DNA of 64,000 nucleotides from Vibrio coralliirubri (lineage in GTDB: Bacteria; Pseudomonadota; Gammaproteobacteria; Enterobacterales; Vibrionaceae), in assembly GCF_024347375.1 (NCBI RefSeq), contig NZ_AP025470.1, positions 558,001 to 622,000 of the forward strand, read 5' to 3'. Made by a program: the position numbers and the translations under genes. Every line of letters starts with the position of its first letter. The stretch's first letter is position 1. The notes beneath the pieces are model-generated. The model did no database searches. It saw only the letters and a program-made list of their open reading frames with translations, and had not been told where the DNA came from. Shown here piece after piece: positions 1 to 9,924 of this stretch.

Positions 1-30
1 TGCGGCTAATAATAGCTTAGCGCGAGCCAT
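1..30 (-). CDS. pcnB: Possible start of pcnB, poly(A) polymerase (partial)
   Basis: An ATG on the minus strand at 28-30 opens a frame that stays open to the window edge (MARAKLLLAA). In Vibrio and E. coli the gene downstream of dksA-gluQ is pcnB, which adds poly(A) tails to RNA and promotes its decay. The assignment rests on gene order and this short open frame only. No catalytic motif is inside the window, and another start further downstream is possible. Confidence 0.35.
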   Translation of the reverse strand, partial: MARAKLLLAA

Positions 31-112
31 TTGAGAACATCGTCTGCTTAACCACAGTGGTTGGTTATGGCATTTTTATGTGTCGTTTTTGCTATTTGCC
101 GTGAGTTTCGAG

Positions 113-988
113 CTAATTACAGTGCTCTTTTTGTAAACTATCAGGTAACTGACTGACGTTCCATTGTTGGCAGCCCCACAATAAAATCTCATCCATTGAA
201 GCCTCACAAAGAGCCGTCGGGATATCAAAACCTAAGAATCGCATCGCGTTGAGTAACGTTGGTTTTGGGTTATCGAGATCTATCGCGGTGGCATGGTTCT
301 GCTTTGACAGTTTATTCCCCAAGCCATCGGTTGCCAATGGTAAGTGCAAGTAGCTCACTGTTTTTTGCTTGAGCGTCTTATACAAACTGATTTGTCGACC
401 TGTTGGTTCTATCAGGTCTGCGCCTCTTACGACTTCTGTCACTCCTTGGTCGATGTCATCAAGGACAACGGCCAAGTTATAGGCAAACAATCCATCTCTG
501 CGTTTAATAATAAAATCTTCTGCAGCTAATGCTTTAGGGATTTGAATGGTGCCGTGGCGAACATCATCAAAGGACTCTACTGGAAAGTCCATGCACAAGC
601 GCACCGCCTGTTCACCTGAATCGATTAGGCCTAAATCTCGACAGTGACCATTGTAAAAGCCTCCCAAAGCCTTTATCTGCTTGCGGGTGCATTGGCAGTA
701 GTAGGCTTGATTGTCAGCGACCCATTGATCGATTTGAGCTTGATACAAGCCATGACGCTGGCTTTGATAGACGACTTCACCATCCCAAAATAGATGGTAA
801 GCCTCAAGCGTCTTAAGAATGAGGTCTGCAGCGCCGGCCATTTCTCTTGGAGGGTCGAGATCTTCCATACGAACTAACCATTTTCCTTGGTTAGATTTCG
901 CTTGAAAGTAGCTACCAAGAGCAGCAACAAGTGAGCCAAAATGAAGAGGACCTGACGGTGATGGTGCAAAGCGCCCGATATAATTCAT
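113..988 (-). CDS. gluQ: Glutamyl-Q tRNA(Asp) synthetase
   Basis: GluQ-RS activates glutamate and attaches it to the queuosine base at position 34 of tRNA(Asp). It is a cut-down paralogue of glutamyl-tRNA synthetase that lacks the anticodon-binding domain. The 291-aa product fits that length. The class I signature appears as HFGS at residues 16-19, and the second motif as KLSKQ near residue 228. Cysteine-rich CQC near residue 98 and a later GHC are consistent with the zinc site of this family. The gene lies downstream of dksA on the same strand, the usual gammaproteobacterial arrangement, but a terminator-like hairpin separates them. Confidence 0.95.
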   Translation of the reverse strand: MNYIGRFAPSPSGPLHFGSLVAALGSYFQAKSNQGKWLVRMEDLDPPREMAGAADLILKTLEAYHLFWDGEVVYQSQRHGLYQAQIDQWVADNQAYYCQCTRKQIKALGGFYNGHCRDLGLIDSGEQAVRLCMDFPVESFDDVRHGTIQIPKALAAEDFIIKRRDGLFAYNLAVVLDDIDQGVTEVVRGADLIEPTGRQISLYKTLKQKTVSYLHLPLATDGLGNKLSKQNHATAIDLDNPKPTLLNAMRFLGFDIPTALCEASMDEILLWGCQQWNVSQLPDSLQKEHCN

Positions 989-1167
989 GAGTGAACAACC
1001 TAATCTAAATGGTACCGCAGTAGCCGATTCTTAAGACGTTTAACAAGAGCTTTAATGCGTAGAACTAAGCTTCAATCTATAGAAAAAGGTTTGATGTATA
1101 GAACTAAGGCTTAAAGCTGCTATTTACTATCAAGCGTGTGAAATACTTCGCTCGGATAACAAACAAA

Positions 1168-1189
1168 AAAGGGAGCCAAGGCTCCCTTT
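1168..1189 (-). terminator. Intrinsic terminator of dksA
   Basis: A 10-bp perfect stem (AAAGGGAGCC with GGCTCCCTTT) is followed by a T run when read on the minus strand, just past the dksA stop codon. It should limit, not necessarily abolish, read-through into gluQ. Confidence 0.85.
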
Positions 1190-1206
1190 CTTTACATCTG
1201 CAAGAA

Positions 1207-1653
1207 TTAACCTTGCATCTGTTTCTCTTTGATCTCTGCAAGTGTTTTACAGTCAATACAAAGATCAGCAGTTGGACGAGCTTCAAGGCGACGAATGCCA
1301 ATCTCGATACCGCAAGAATCACAGAAGCCGAAATCGTCTTCTTCGATCTTGTCTAATGTCTTCTCAATTTTTTTGATAAGACGACGCTCACGGTCACGGT
1401 TACGTAACTCTAGGCTGAATTCTTCTTCTTGAGAAGCACGGTCAACTGGGTCTGGGAAATTCGCTGCTTCGTCCTGCATGTGGTGCACAGTACGATCAAC
1501 TTCTTCCCTGAGCTGGTTGCGCCAAGCTGCTAAAATTTTTGTAAAATGTTCCGTTTGCTCAGGTGACATGTACTCTTCACCTGGCTTCTCTTGGTACGGT
1601 TCAACACCTGCGATGGCTAGGATGCCTAGCGCTTTTTTCTTAGATTCTGGCAT
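1207..1653 (-). CDS. dksA: RNA polymerase-binding transcription factor DksA
   Basis: DksA enters the secondary channel of RNA polymerase and, with ppGpp, mediates the stringent response. The 148-aa length is close to the 151 aa of E. coli DksA. An N-terminal globular/coiled-coil part is followed by a C-terminal four-cysteine zinc finger starting CDSCGIEIG and ending LCIDC. In chitinolytic vibrios DksA is a general regulator rather than part of a local pathway. It sits between sfsA and gluQ on the minus strand, as in other Vibrio genomes, and has its own terminator. The start codon at 1653 follows a GGAGATG-type ribosome-binding site. Confidence 0.98.
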   Translation of the reverse strand: MPESKKKALGILAIAGVEPYQEKPGEEYMSPEQTEHFTKILAAWRNQLREEVDRTVHHMQDEAANFPDPVDRASQEEEFSLELRNRDRERRLIKKIEKTLDKIEEDDFGFCDSCGIEIGIRRLEARPTADLCIDCKTLAEIKEKQMQG

Positions 1654-1788
1654 ACAGCATCTCCTATTTACACCTAGTCAACTGCAAAGCAGCTAATTTT
1701 AAGGCGGGTATCTATAGCAGAAAGAACGAATGGTGGCAAATACTCTTATTCAAACTTGCAATCAATGTGATTAGTTCAGCATCTTTGC

Positions 1789-2514
1789 TTAGCTATTGAT
1801 AAATTCAACAGCTTGTTTTAGTTGTATTTGAGTACTGCTGAGCTCTGCTTTATAGCAAAGCACTTCAACTCCAGCGTCTTGTGCTTGTTTTAGTAATAAC
1901 GAATATTTGGCGTCTATATGGTGTGCCGCAGACACTTTTTCAATACCTGAATGTAAAACAGTGAATAAAAGTACGGCTCTATTTCCAGATTCGACCATTT
2001 CTGTGAGTTCACGCAGATGTTTTTGGCCTCTGGTTGTGACCGCATCAGGGAAAAAACCTTGCCCTTTAGTTGACGTTTCTAGCTCGTCGAGCAAAGTGAC
2101 GCTTTTCACTTCGATATAACAAGGCGGCTTTTCGTTATCTTCAAGCAGAATATCAATGCGACTATTCTCACTGCCATATTTCACTTCGGTTCGTAACGCG
2201 TTATAACCTAAGAGTTCAACTATAGTCCCATTTTCAATTGCTTCCACTGCTAGCTGGTTTGCCCGCGCAGTATTTACACAAATACGATGACCTTTGTCTG
2301 TTTCTGAGATCTCCCAGCTGTTTGGGTACTTTCTTTTTGCATTATCGGAGGTTGAGTACCACACCGTATTGCCAGGAGTCGCACATCCTGTCATCGCTCC
2401 AGTGTTAGCGCAGTGAATAGTACGCTCGCTACCGTCTGGAAGTTGGATGTCAGTGAGGAAACGTTTATAGCGTTTAATAAGAGTCGCTGGCTCTAATGGC
2501 GGATTGAAGTGCAT
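1789..2514 (-). CDS. sfsA: Sugar fermentation stimulation protein SfsA
   Basis: SfsA family protein, 241 aa. In E. coli, overexpression of sfsA stimulates maltose fermentation. The fold resembles nucleases and the protein has been reported to bind DNA, but its true role is unclear. The sequence carries the family-typical segments [11 protein letters not shown] near residue 34 and [11 protein letters not shown] near residue 131, the latter resembling a nuclease ExK element. The gene precedes dksA on the same strand. It is divergent from hrpB with only 34 bp between the proposed start codons, so the two promoters must overlap each other or lie inside the coding regions. Confidence 0.95.
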   Translation of the reverse strand: MHFNPPLEPATLIKRYKRFLTDIQLPDGSERTIHCANTGAMTGCATPGNTVWYSTSDNAKRKYPNSWEISETDKGHRICVNTARANQLAVEAIENGTIVELLGYNALRTEVKYGSENSRIDILLEDNEKPPCYIEVKSVTLLDELETSTKGQGFFPDAVTTRGQKHLRELTEMVESGNRAVLLFTVLHSGIEKVSAAHHIDAKYSLLLKQAQDAGVEVLCYKAELSSTQIQLKQAVEFINS

Positions 2515-2548
2515 ATTACTTATTTAGACAGGAAGGTTTTTATGTACA

Positions 2549-5047
2549 ATGTTGCCAACATTACACCACAAGGTTCTCCCATTGCCACAACTGCCCATAG
2601 AAGCTGTGATGCCAGATCTGCTCGCTGGCGTAGAAACACACACTCAACTTATTCTAAAGGCCGCTCCCGGTGCGGGTAAGTCAACATTCTTCCCTTTACA
2701 GTTAGTTAAGACCAACGCCGTTCAAGGCAAAATCATCATGCTTGAACCGAGGCGTTTAGCTGCAAGGAATATTGCCACTTACTTAGCGAGCCAATTGGGA
2801 GAAAAGGTGGGGGAGAGCATTGGCTTTAGAGTTCGTGGTGAATCTAAAATCAGCAATGCAACTCGCTTGGAAATCGTCACCGAAGGGATCATGACGAGAA
2901 TGATCCAAACCGACCCTGAATTGACTGGGGTTGATATGGTGATCTTTGATGAGTTTCACGAGCGTAGTATTCACGCAGATACCGCGCTGGCCTTTAGTTT
3001 GGAGATCCAAGAAGCACTGCGTGATGATCTAAAAGTGGTGGTGATGTCGGCAACCTTAGATCAACAAGCGCTGCAATCTTTGTTACCTGATGCCAAGTAT
3101 GTTGAATCGCAAGGCCGAACTTTCCCTGTCGACTTCCGTTATCAGCCTCTTAGTGCAAATGAATATCTAGCCCCTAAAATGGCCAACGTGATTCGCTCTT
3201 TGATGGATAAAGAGTCAGGCTCACTTCTGGCCTTTTTGCCGGGCGTTTCTGCGATTAAGCAGGTGGAATCTCAACTAGAGCAACTTGCCAGTGATATCGA
3301 TGTGTGTCCTTTGTATGGGCAACTCAGCTTTCCTCAACAGCAGAAAGCGATCGCGCCATCAGAGAAAGGGCGTCGAAAGGTGGTGTTAGCGACCAATATT
3401 GCTGAGACTTCTTTGACGATTGAAGGCATTCGATTGGTGGTTGATTCCGGGCTTGAACGTGTGGCGAAGTTCGATCTGAAAACTGGTATTACTAAGCTTG
3501 AGCAAGTGAAAATCTCGCAATCTTCAGCTGAACAACGGGCGGGGCGTGCGGGACGAATTGAAGAGGGCTTGTGCGTCCGTTTGTACAGCGAAACGCAACT
3601 TATTCAGCAACCGGCTGTACCAGAACCTGAAATTCTTCATTCTGATTTGTCTTCGTTAGTGTCTGAATTGACTCAATGGGGCGCTGCGAGTGCCGATGAA
3701 CTGCATTGGTTAGACGTTCCACCAAAGGCTTCTATTGGGCAAGCCAAGCAACTCTTACAGACTCTTGAATTATTAGACGATAATGGTCAATTTACGGCAT
3801 TAGGAAAACAGGCCCAACGTTTAGGTTTAGAGCCTCGTATTGCCAGCATGTTGGTTAAAGCGCAGCAAGGTAGTCCTGCTTTGTTGAATGTCGCGATTGT
3901 TGCCGCTGCTTTGCTGGAAGAGCCGGAACGCAATGTGACTGATATTCAACACTCTTTGCATCGACTTAAGCAAAGAAAACATTCCAAAAATAGCGTGGTG
4001 ATGCAGCGAGCGAAAAGTCTCGCGAGCAAACTCAATCATCACTTAGATTTGTCACAAGTTGACGAATCATTGCTACCATTAGTGCTTTGTTTTGCATTCC
4101 CTGACCGGATTGCACAAGTGAGAAGCGCGACCAGCAGTGCTTTCCTTTTGGCGAATGGTCACGGCGCTGAGGTTCGTGACGATGACCCATTGGCGAACAA
4201 TGACTATATCGTAGTGATTGATTTGATGCGCAGCACAGGGCGAGCCAGTCAAATTTTCTTAGCCACCGCGGTTGATATCGCGCAGCTAGAAGCTGAATTT
4301 CCAAAGCTGTTTGTGCGTTCCGATTACGCCGATTGGGATGAGAAACGTGGCCGTTTAGTTGCCGAGCAGCGTGTATCTCTGGGCAAATTGATTATCAGCA
4401 CCAAAGCTTTACCTGATCCCGATGCGAATCAGGCGAGCCAAGCGCTGCTCAATTATGTCGCTCGATGTGGGTTGGATCGCTTAAATTGGACAGCTTCGGC
4501 TAAGCAGTTGGTTGAGCGTGTGCGCTGTGCAGCACTTTGGATGCCTGAGCATGATTGGCCAACGATGGACGAGGCGAGTTTGGTTGAACACCTTGATGAG
4601 TGGCTATCACCCTATCTGAATGGCATTAAGTCGGCAAAAGGGCTGGCTAGTGTTTCGATTGAACAGGCATTGTCGGCTTATCTTGGTTGGCCTTTGAATC
4701 AAGAAATCGACCAATGGCTGCCAACGCACTATCTGATGCCAACAGGCAGCAAGAAGGCCATTCGTTATCAATATCAATCTGAACCAGTGATCTCAGTGCG
4801 AATGCAGGAAGTCTTTGGTGAACAAGACTCGCCATTGATCGCACAAGGGCGTAAAAAAGTAGTGCTTGAGCTCCTTTCTCCAGCACAGCGACCACTGCAA
4901 ATTACTCAAGATTTAGCCGGCTTTTGGGCTGGCGCGTACAAAGAAGTACAAAAAGAGATGAAAGGCCGTTACCCAAAACATCCTTGGCCGGATGACCCTG
5001 CTAACCATGTAGCAACCACTAAAACCAAACGACAGTTGAATCGATGA
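2549..5047 (+). CDS. hrpB: ATP-dependent RNA helicase HrpB
   Basis: DEAH-box helicase of the HrpB family, 832 aa as drawn. Walker A GAGKST lies at residues 41-46, the DEFHER box near 134, SAT near 167, and an arginine-rich motif VI (QRAGRAGR) near 333. HA2 and HrpB C-terminal regions follow. Its physiological role is poorly defined. The start is uncertain. The ATG at 2549 is used here, but a TTG at 2582 has an AAGG-type site upstream and begins closer to where the family's conserved sequence (LPIEAVMP) begins. The strongest Shine-Dalgarno sequence (2530-2536) instead faces an out-of-frame ATG at 2542. The stop codon overlaps the mrcB start by 4 bp, implying translational coupling. Confidence 0.95.
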   Translation: MLPTLHHKVLPLPQLPIEAVMPDLLAGVETHTQLILKAAPGAGKSTFFPLQLVKTNAVQGKIIMLEPRRLAARNIATYLASQLGEKVGESIGFRVRGESKISNATRLEIVTEGIMTRMIQTDPELTGVDMVIFDEFHERSIHADTALAFSLEIQEALRDDLKVVVMSATLDQQALQSLLPDAKYVESQGRTFPVDFRYQPLSANEYLAPKMANVIRSLMDKESGSLLAFLPGVSAIKQVESQLEQLASDIDVCPLYGQLSFPQQQKAIAPSEKGRRKVVLATNIAETSLTIEGIRLVVDSGLERVAKFDLKTGITKLEQVKISQSSAEQRAGRAGRIEEGLCVRLYSETQLIQQPAVPEPEILHSDLSSLVSELTQWGAASADELHWLDVPPKASIGQAKQLLQTLELLDDNGQFTALGKQAQRLGLEPRIASMLVKAQQGSPALLNVAIVAAALLEEPERNVTDIQHSLHRLKQRKHSKNSVVMQRAKSLASKLNHHLDLSQVDESLLPLVLCFAFPDRIAQVRSATSSAFLLANGHGAEVRDDDPLANNDYIVVIDLMRSTGRASQIFLATAVDIAQLEAEFPKLFVRSDYADWDEKRGRLVAEQRVSLGKLIISTKALPDPDANQASQALLNYVARCGLDRLNWTASAKQLVERVRCAALWMPEHDWPTMDEASLVEHLDEWLSPYLNGIKSAKGLASVSIEQALSAYLGWPLNQEIDQWLPTHYLMPTGSKKAIRYQYQSEPVISVRMQEVFGEQDSPLIAQGRKKVVLELLSPAQRPLQITQDLAGFWAGAYKEVQKEMKGRYPKHPWPDDPANHVATTKTKRQLNR

Positions 5048-7443
5048 TGACCAAAATGTTAACGCCAAAAAAGGCACCACCTAAAAAAGCGCCAGCAAAG
5101 AAGTCACCAGCGACCAAAGCCAAGCCTAGAAAACCAAGAGCGGCTGCGAAAAAGACCAAATCTAAGGCTAAGAAATCTGGCAAAAGAGGTTGGTTGAAGA
5201 TCCTATGGGGCATTTCATGGAAAGCGGGCTTAGCGCTTGCGGCATTGCTGTTGTTCGTCGGTATTTATCTTGATTCTGTGGTCAAACAGCGCTTTGAAGG
5301 TCAGCTGTTTGATTTGCCAACCGTGGTTTATGCGCGAGTGCTAGACCTGTCTCCGGGAACTCCGGTGAGTTTGGTTCAGGTTAAGAATGAGCTCGATGTA
5401 CTTAATTACCGTAAGGTGAACGCGCCTCGTCACCCGGGCGAATACTCATCTTCTTCAACCAAGATTGAAATGATTCGTCGTCCGTTCGAGTTTGTCGATG
5501 GACCGGAAGCGGATCGTCATGTGATGCTGCATTTCAATGGTAACGAGTTAACTCGTATTCAGTCGCTAGAGAAGAAAGGCGACATGGGCTACCTGCGTGT
5601 TGAACCGAAAATGCTTGGCATGCTTGAGAAAAGTAACGATGAGCAGCGCCTGTTCTTAAAGCGTAATCAGTTCCCAGAAGTGATGGTTGATGCCTTATTA
5701 GCAACCGAAGACCGAAATTTCTATCAACACGATGGCGTGTCGCCACTGGCCATCGCTCGTGCAATGGTCGTTAATGTCAAAGCTGGGCGAACGGTCCAAG
5801 GTGGTAGTACGCTGACACAACAGCTGGCAAAAAACCTGTTCCTGTCCAGTGAACGTACTTTGTGGCGTAAGGTTCGTGAGGCCTACATTGCACTTATCTT
5901 GGACCATCGTTACAGCAAAGACCGAATCCTAGAGGCTTACTTAAATGAGGTTTACCTTGGTCAAAATGGTGGGCAAGCGATCCATGGCTTCGGTTTAGCG
6001 TCTCGCTTGTACTTCGGTCAGCCCATTCAAGAGCTGCGCATCGATCAACTAGCACTGCTGGTGGGTATGGTGAAAGGACCGTCGTATTACAATCCGGTTC
6101 GTTATCCTGAGCGTGCTAAGACTCGACGAGATCTTGTTCTTCGCTTATTGATGCAGCAAGACATATTAACTCCGCGACAATACGAAGAAGCAGCGAGTCG
6201 TGATTTGGATATTCAAGACAACCCACGTATTGCTAGCCGTCAGCCCGCTTACTTCCAACAAGTCAATATTGAGCTTAAGAAGTATGTCGGCGACCGATTT
6301 GAGGCGAAAAAAGGGATTCGAGTCTTTACCTCTTTGGATCCAGTTTCCCAAGACAAGTTAGAGAAGTCGATTGCTCGTAAGGTGCCTGATTTATCGAAAA
6401 CCGCAGGTAACAAGCTGGAAGCAGCAGCTATTACCGTGGATAGAAATACCGGTGAAATCCGAGCGATGGTCGGTGGTAAGCGTACTGGCTACGATGGCTT
6501 TAACCGTGCCTTGAACGCGAGTCGCCCTATTGGTTCTTTGGTCAAGCCTGCAATTTACTTAACCGCACTAGAGCAGCCTCAGAAGTACACGTTGGCGACA
6601 ACATTGAAGGACACGCCACTGAGCTTGAAAGGCAGTAAAGGCAGCGTGTGGAGCCCGAGAAACTTCGATCGCAAGTTCCGTGGCGATGTGCCTTTGTATG
6701 TGGCGCTTTCTAAGTCTTACAACGTACCTACCGTTCGTTTAGGCATGCAGTTAGGCATTGATAGTGTCTCGGATACGATTGGAAAGCTGGGTGTCGATAA
6801 AAATGAGATTCGCCCAGTGCCGTCGATGTTTTTGGGTTCGTTTTCACTGACTCCGTTCCAAGTCGCGCAGATGTACCAAACCATTACTAATTCTGGGCGT
6901 ATTGCACCTTTGTCTGCACTTCGCTCTGTGGTTGATAACGATGGTGAGGTTTTGTATCAGTCGATTCCTCGCGTATCACAAAGCGTCGACCAGCAAGCCG
7001 CTTGGTTAACAACCTATGCGATGAAGCGTGGTGTATCGGAAGGTACAGGCCGTTTCCTACAAGGCCAGTTTGCATGGGCAGGATTAGCGGGTAAAACCGG
7101 TACCAGTAATGACAGCCGAGACAGTTGGTTCGTGGGCGTTGATGGCCGTGAAGTGACGACCATCTGGTTAGGGCGTGATGACAACAAGCCGACTAAGCTT
7201 ACTGGTTCGAGTGGTGCGTTACGTGTTTATGCTGATTATCTCAAACAGAGAACACCCGAGCAGTTATTGCTGCCTTGGCCGACAGGCATTGTCACGGCCA
7301 ACTTTACTCGAACTTCTGAAGGGGCTTTAGAGTTTGATTGTGATGGTGCCGTCAAACTGCCAGTTTGGGATGAGGATGGAAACATTAAAAAGGGCTGTGA
7401 AAGTCAACCAAAACAGTGGCTAAAGAAGCTTTTTCAGTGGTAA
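5044..7443 (+). CDS. mrcB: Penicillin-binding protein 1B
   Basis: Bifunctional class A PBP that polymerises glycan strands and cross-links peptides in the periplasm, 799 aa. A very lysine/proline/alanine-rich cytoplasmic tail (about residues 1-55) precedes a single membrane anchor near residues 63-81. A UB2H-like region, a GT51 transglycosylase domain (catalytic Glu in TEDRNF at about 222, and QGGSTLTQQLAKN near 254) and a transpeptidase domain follow. The transpeptidase shows SLVK from Ser498, then SYN and KTG. The lysine-rich tail is notably repetitive. The gene starts within the hrpB stop (ATGA overlap), and a second in-frame ATG lies immediately after the first. Confidence 0.97.
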   Translation: MMTKMLTPKKAPPKKAPAKKSPATKAKPRKPRAAAKKTKSKAKKSGKRGWLKILWGISWKAGLALAALLLFVGIYLDSVVKQRFEGQLFDLPTVVYARVLDLSPGTPVSLVQVKNELDVLNYRKVNAPRHPGEYSSSSTKIEMIRRPFEFVDGPEADRHVMLHFNGNELTRIQSLEKKGDMGYLRVEPKMLGMLEKSNDEQRLFLKRNQFPEVMVDALLATEDRNFYQHDGVSPLAIARAMVVNVKAGRTVQGGSTLTQQLAKNLFLSSERTLWRKVREAYIALILDHRYSKDRILEAYLNEVYLGQNGGQAIHGFGLASRLYFGQPIQELRIDQLALLVGMVKGPSYYNPVRYPERAKTRRDLVLRLLMQQDILTPRQYEEAASRDLDIQDNPRIASRQPAYFQQVNIELKKYVGDRFEAKKGIRVFTSLDPVSQDKLEKSIARKVPDLSKTAGNKLEAAAITVDRNTGEIRAMVGGKRTGYDGFNRALNASRPIGSLVKPAIYLTALEQPQKYTLATTLKDTPLSLKGSKGSVWSPRNFDRKFRGDVPLYVALSKSYNVPTVRLGMQLGIDSVSDTIGKLGVDKNEIRPVPSMFLGSFSLTPFQVAQMYQTITNSGRIAPLSALRSVVDNDGEVLYQSIPRVSQSVDQQAAWLTTYAMKRGVSEGTGRFLQGQFAWAGLAGKTGTSNDSRDSWFVGVDGREVTTIWLGRDDNKPTKLTGSSGALRVYADYLKQRTPEQLLLPWPTGIVTANFTRTSEGALEFDCDGAVKLPVWDEDGNIKKGCESQPKQWLKKLFQW

Positions 7444-7460
7444 AGTCGTAACAGGAAAGA

Positions 7461-9815
7461 ATGACAAGGACAGTTAAAATAATGATTTCTCGTTGGTTAG
7501 TGAGTGGCTTAGGCATTGTCGGTACTGTGATCAGTTTTCAGCTGTTTGCATCCACCGCGACACAGGTTGCTCAATCTCAGCAGGCTGAACAAGCTCATAA
7601 AAGGCCAACCGTTGCTGTCGTTCTTGCTGGTGGTGGGGCAAAAGGTGCAGCTCACATTGGTGTGCTTAAAGCACTAGAAGAGATGCAAATCCCGGTTGAT
7701 TACATTACCGGTACCAGTATGGGCTCATACGTTGGTGGTCTTTATGCGACAGGGATGAGCGCAGACGAGATCGAGAGCTTTATTTATACGGTCGATTGGA
7801 ATCGCGGTTATCGTGATCGCGTTAACCGTAGTGATCGCCGGGTACGTGACAAAGAATATGAAGATCGCTACCAACTGAACACCGATCTCGGCTTAGGTTG
7901 GGGCGAAATCAAAGCAAGGAAAGGGGTGGTGCAAGGCCAGAATATGTTGCGTATTCTGCGTGAGACCACAGGTAATCTATCTTCATTCGATTCTTTCGAC
8001 CATCTTGCGATTCCATACCGTTCCGTCGCAACCGACATTATCGAACTTGAAGAGGTGGTTATCGACCATGGTCACCTTGTTGATGCCATGATGGCCAGTA
8101 TGTCAGTTCCCGGCGCTCTTCCTCCTTATGAACTCGATGGTCGAATGCTGGTTGATGGTGGTGTCACCAATAACATGCCCGTCGACGTTGCCAGAGCGAT
8201 GGGTGCAGACATCGTCATTGCGGTGGATATCAGTACCAACTACAAAGGTAAAGATGATTTCACGAATTTTCTAGCTGCAGCTGACCAACTCTCTAATTAT
8301 CTTGTTCAACGCAGCACCCAAGAGCAAGCTGAAACTCTAACAGACGATGATGTGTTCCTGCGCCCAGATGTTGGGGAAATGGAGACGACAGAATTTGATA
8401 AAATGCCATCGGCTTTCCTTGCGGGCTATGAAGCCGCTAAGCAACATACTGATGAACTTTCTAAGCTATCGCTCTCAAATGCCGATTATCAGCATTATAT
8501 CGAGGACAAACAAAAAGCGCGCAGACAGCTGAAACACGGCGATCAGACCGTCGTTGACCGAGTTGTGATCAATAACAACACCCACTATTCCGATAAGCTG
8601 ATCGAAAACCGTTTAAACCTTGATTCAGGTAAGGTTCTGAAGACCAGTGAAATTGAATCTAAAGTACAAGACCTCTATGCGCTAGATAGATTCGAGTTGG
8701 TGACGTATGAATTTGACACCGTGGATGGCGAGGAGCAATTGCAGGTCGATGTGAACGAAAAATCTTGGGGACCAAACTACCTCAACTTTCGATTCTTTCT
8801 TGAAGATGATTTCTCCACTACCAGTCAGTACTCGATTGGTGTTTCAGCCAACTTTACCGATATCAACTCGCACGGTGCAGAGCTAAGAACCAATATCGAG
8901 ATGGGAACGGATAAACGAATTGAGGCTGAACTTTACTCGCCATTTTTTTCGAGTCAAAAATTGTTCACTTCTGCATCGATTGCTTATAGCAAGGAAAACA
9001 GAAACCTACCGGTAGATATTGACGATATTGAAGAGCCGACACTGGACGTAACGAAAGACTACTTTCCAATGACTTATAGCGAGTATGTCGGTGAATTAGC
9101 ATTAGGCTATCAACCTACTTTGTGGCAAGAACTGAAATTTGGTGCTCGTTATACTGATGGGGATGTTGAGGTGGCTTCTTTACCTTCGTTGGGTAATGGT
9201 GGTTACACGCGTATTGGTGGGTTTATCAATTATCGATTGGATACTTTGGATAACTTCAGCTTACCAACTGAAGGTTATTTTGTTGATTTAGAATACCTTG
9301 TTTCTCATGATGACTTTCAGAATGATACCTCGATTAACGAAACAGAGTTGACGTCTGAGAGCGATACGGTTTATGAGTTTTCGGCTAATTTAATGGCTGC
9401 AAAGAGTATCGAGAAGCATACTTTAGTCGCAAAGCTCGACTACGGTATTGTAGAGAGCAAAAATTCGATTTTCCCTATTGATCCTAAAGAGCTTGGTGGC
9501 TTCTTAAACCTGTCAGGTATTCCAAGGAACAGTATGATTGGCCAGAACTTGGCCTACACCAGCCTTATCTATCGTTATAAGTGGTTTGAAAATGACTTCG
9601 GCCTTTTTAAATCACCATTCTACGTGGGGGCATCCATTGAGCATGGTGGTGTTTGGTCGAACAATGATTTGAGTATTGATGAAGCGCCAATGTACACCGC
9701 GGGTTCTGTTTTTGCGGGTGTCGATTCACCAATCGGGCCGATCATTTTAGCTTATGGCCGAACTGAAGATAACTTCGATTCGGTGTATCTGATTGTAGGT
9801 ACTTCCTACAAATAA
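7461..9815 (+). CDS. Patatin-like phospholipase with POTRA and outer-membrane barrel (PlpD/type Vd-like)
   Basis: 784 aa in three parts. First is a signal-peptide region, then a patatin domain with an oxyanion motif (GGGAKGAAHIG near residue 57), the nucleophile elbow GTSMGS near 85 and a DGG dyad motif near 232. A POTRA-like segment occupies about 365-435, and a beta-rich C-terminal half resembles a 16-strand BamA/TpsB-type barrel. This architecture matches PlpD-type (type Vd) autotransporters, which are lipases attached to their own outer-membrane pore. The drawn start has weak spacing to its ribosome-binding site. The in-frame ATG at 7482 has AAGGA at 7467-7471 and begins directly at the signal peptide (MISRWLVSGLGIVG), so it may be the true start. 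Only 17 bp follow mrcB. Whether the patatin domain is released is not visible. Confidence 0.88.
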   Translation: MTRTVKIMISRWLVSGLGIVGTVISFQLFASTATQVAQSQQAEQAHKRPTVAVVLAGGGAKGAAHIGVLKALEEMQIPVDYITGTSMGSYVGGLYATGMSADEIESFIYTVDWNRGYRDRVNRSDRRVRDKEYEDRYQLNTDLGLGWGEIKARKGVVQGQNMLRILRETTGNLSSFDSFDHLAIPYRSVATDIIELEEVVIDHGHLVDAMMASMSVPGALPPYELDGRMLVDGGVTNNMPVDVARAMGADIVIAVDISTNYKGKDDFTNFLAAADQLSNYLVQRSTQEQAETLTDDDVFLRPDVGEMETTEFDKMPSAFLAGYEAAKQHTDELSKLSLSNADYQHYIEDKQKARRQLKHGDQTVVDRVVINNNTHYSDKLIENRLNLDSGKVLKTSEIESKVQDLYALDRFELVTYEFDTVDGEEQLQVDVNEKSWGPNYLNFRFFLEDDFSTTSQYSIGVSANFTDINSHGAELRTNIEMGTDKRIEAELYSPFFSSQKLFTSASIAYSKENRNLPVDIDDIEEPTLDVTKDYFPMTYSEYVGELALGYQPTLWQELKFGARYTDGDVEVASLPSLGNGGYTRIGGFINYRLDTLDNFSLPTEGYFVDLEYLVSHDDFQNDTSINETELTSESDTVYEFSANLMAAKSIEKHTLVAKLDYGIVESKNSIFPIDPKELGGFLNLSGIPRNSMIGQNLAYTSLIYRYKWFENDFGLFKSPFYVGASIEHGGVWSNNDLSIDEAPMYTAGSVFAGVDSPIGPIILAYGRTEDNFDSVYLIVGTSYK

Positions 9816-9908
9816 TCATGCGCAGAGTCGCCATTTAAGTGCGTAATTAGGCAAAAATAGTGGGACTTTCGTCTTAACTTGCTATGTTGGTCAAAATGAT
9901 AAGATTTT

Positions 9909-9924
9909 AATTTAACGTTAAATT
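9909..9924. promoter_or_regulatory. 16-bp perfect palindrome upstream of acnB
   Basis: AATTTAACGTTAAATT is a perfect inverted repeat about 165 bp before the acnB start. It lies just upstream of a possible -10 element (TATTCT at 9928-9933). Its position between candidate -35 and -10 elements suggests an operator. The regulator is unknown, and chance in AT-rich DNA cannot be excluded. Confidence 0.4.
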
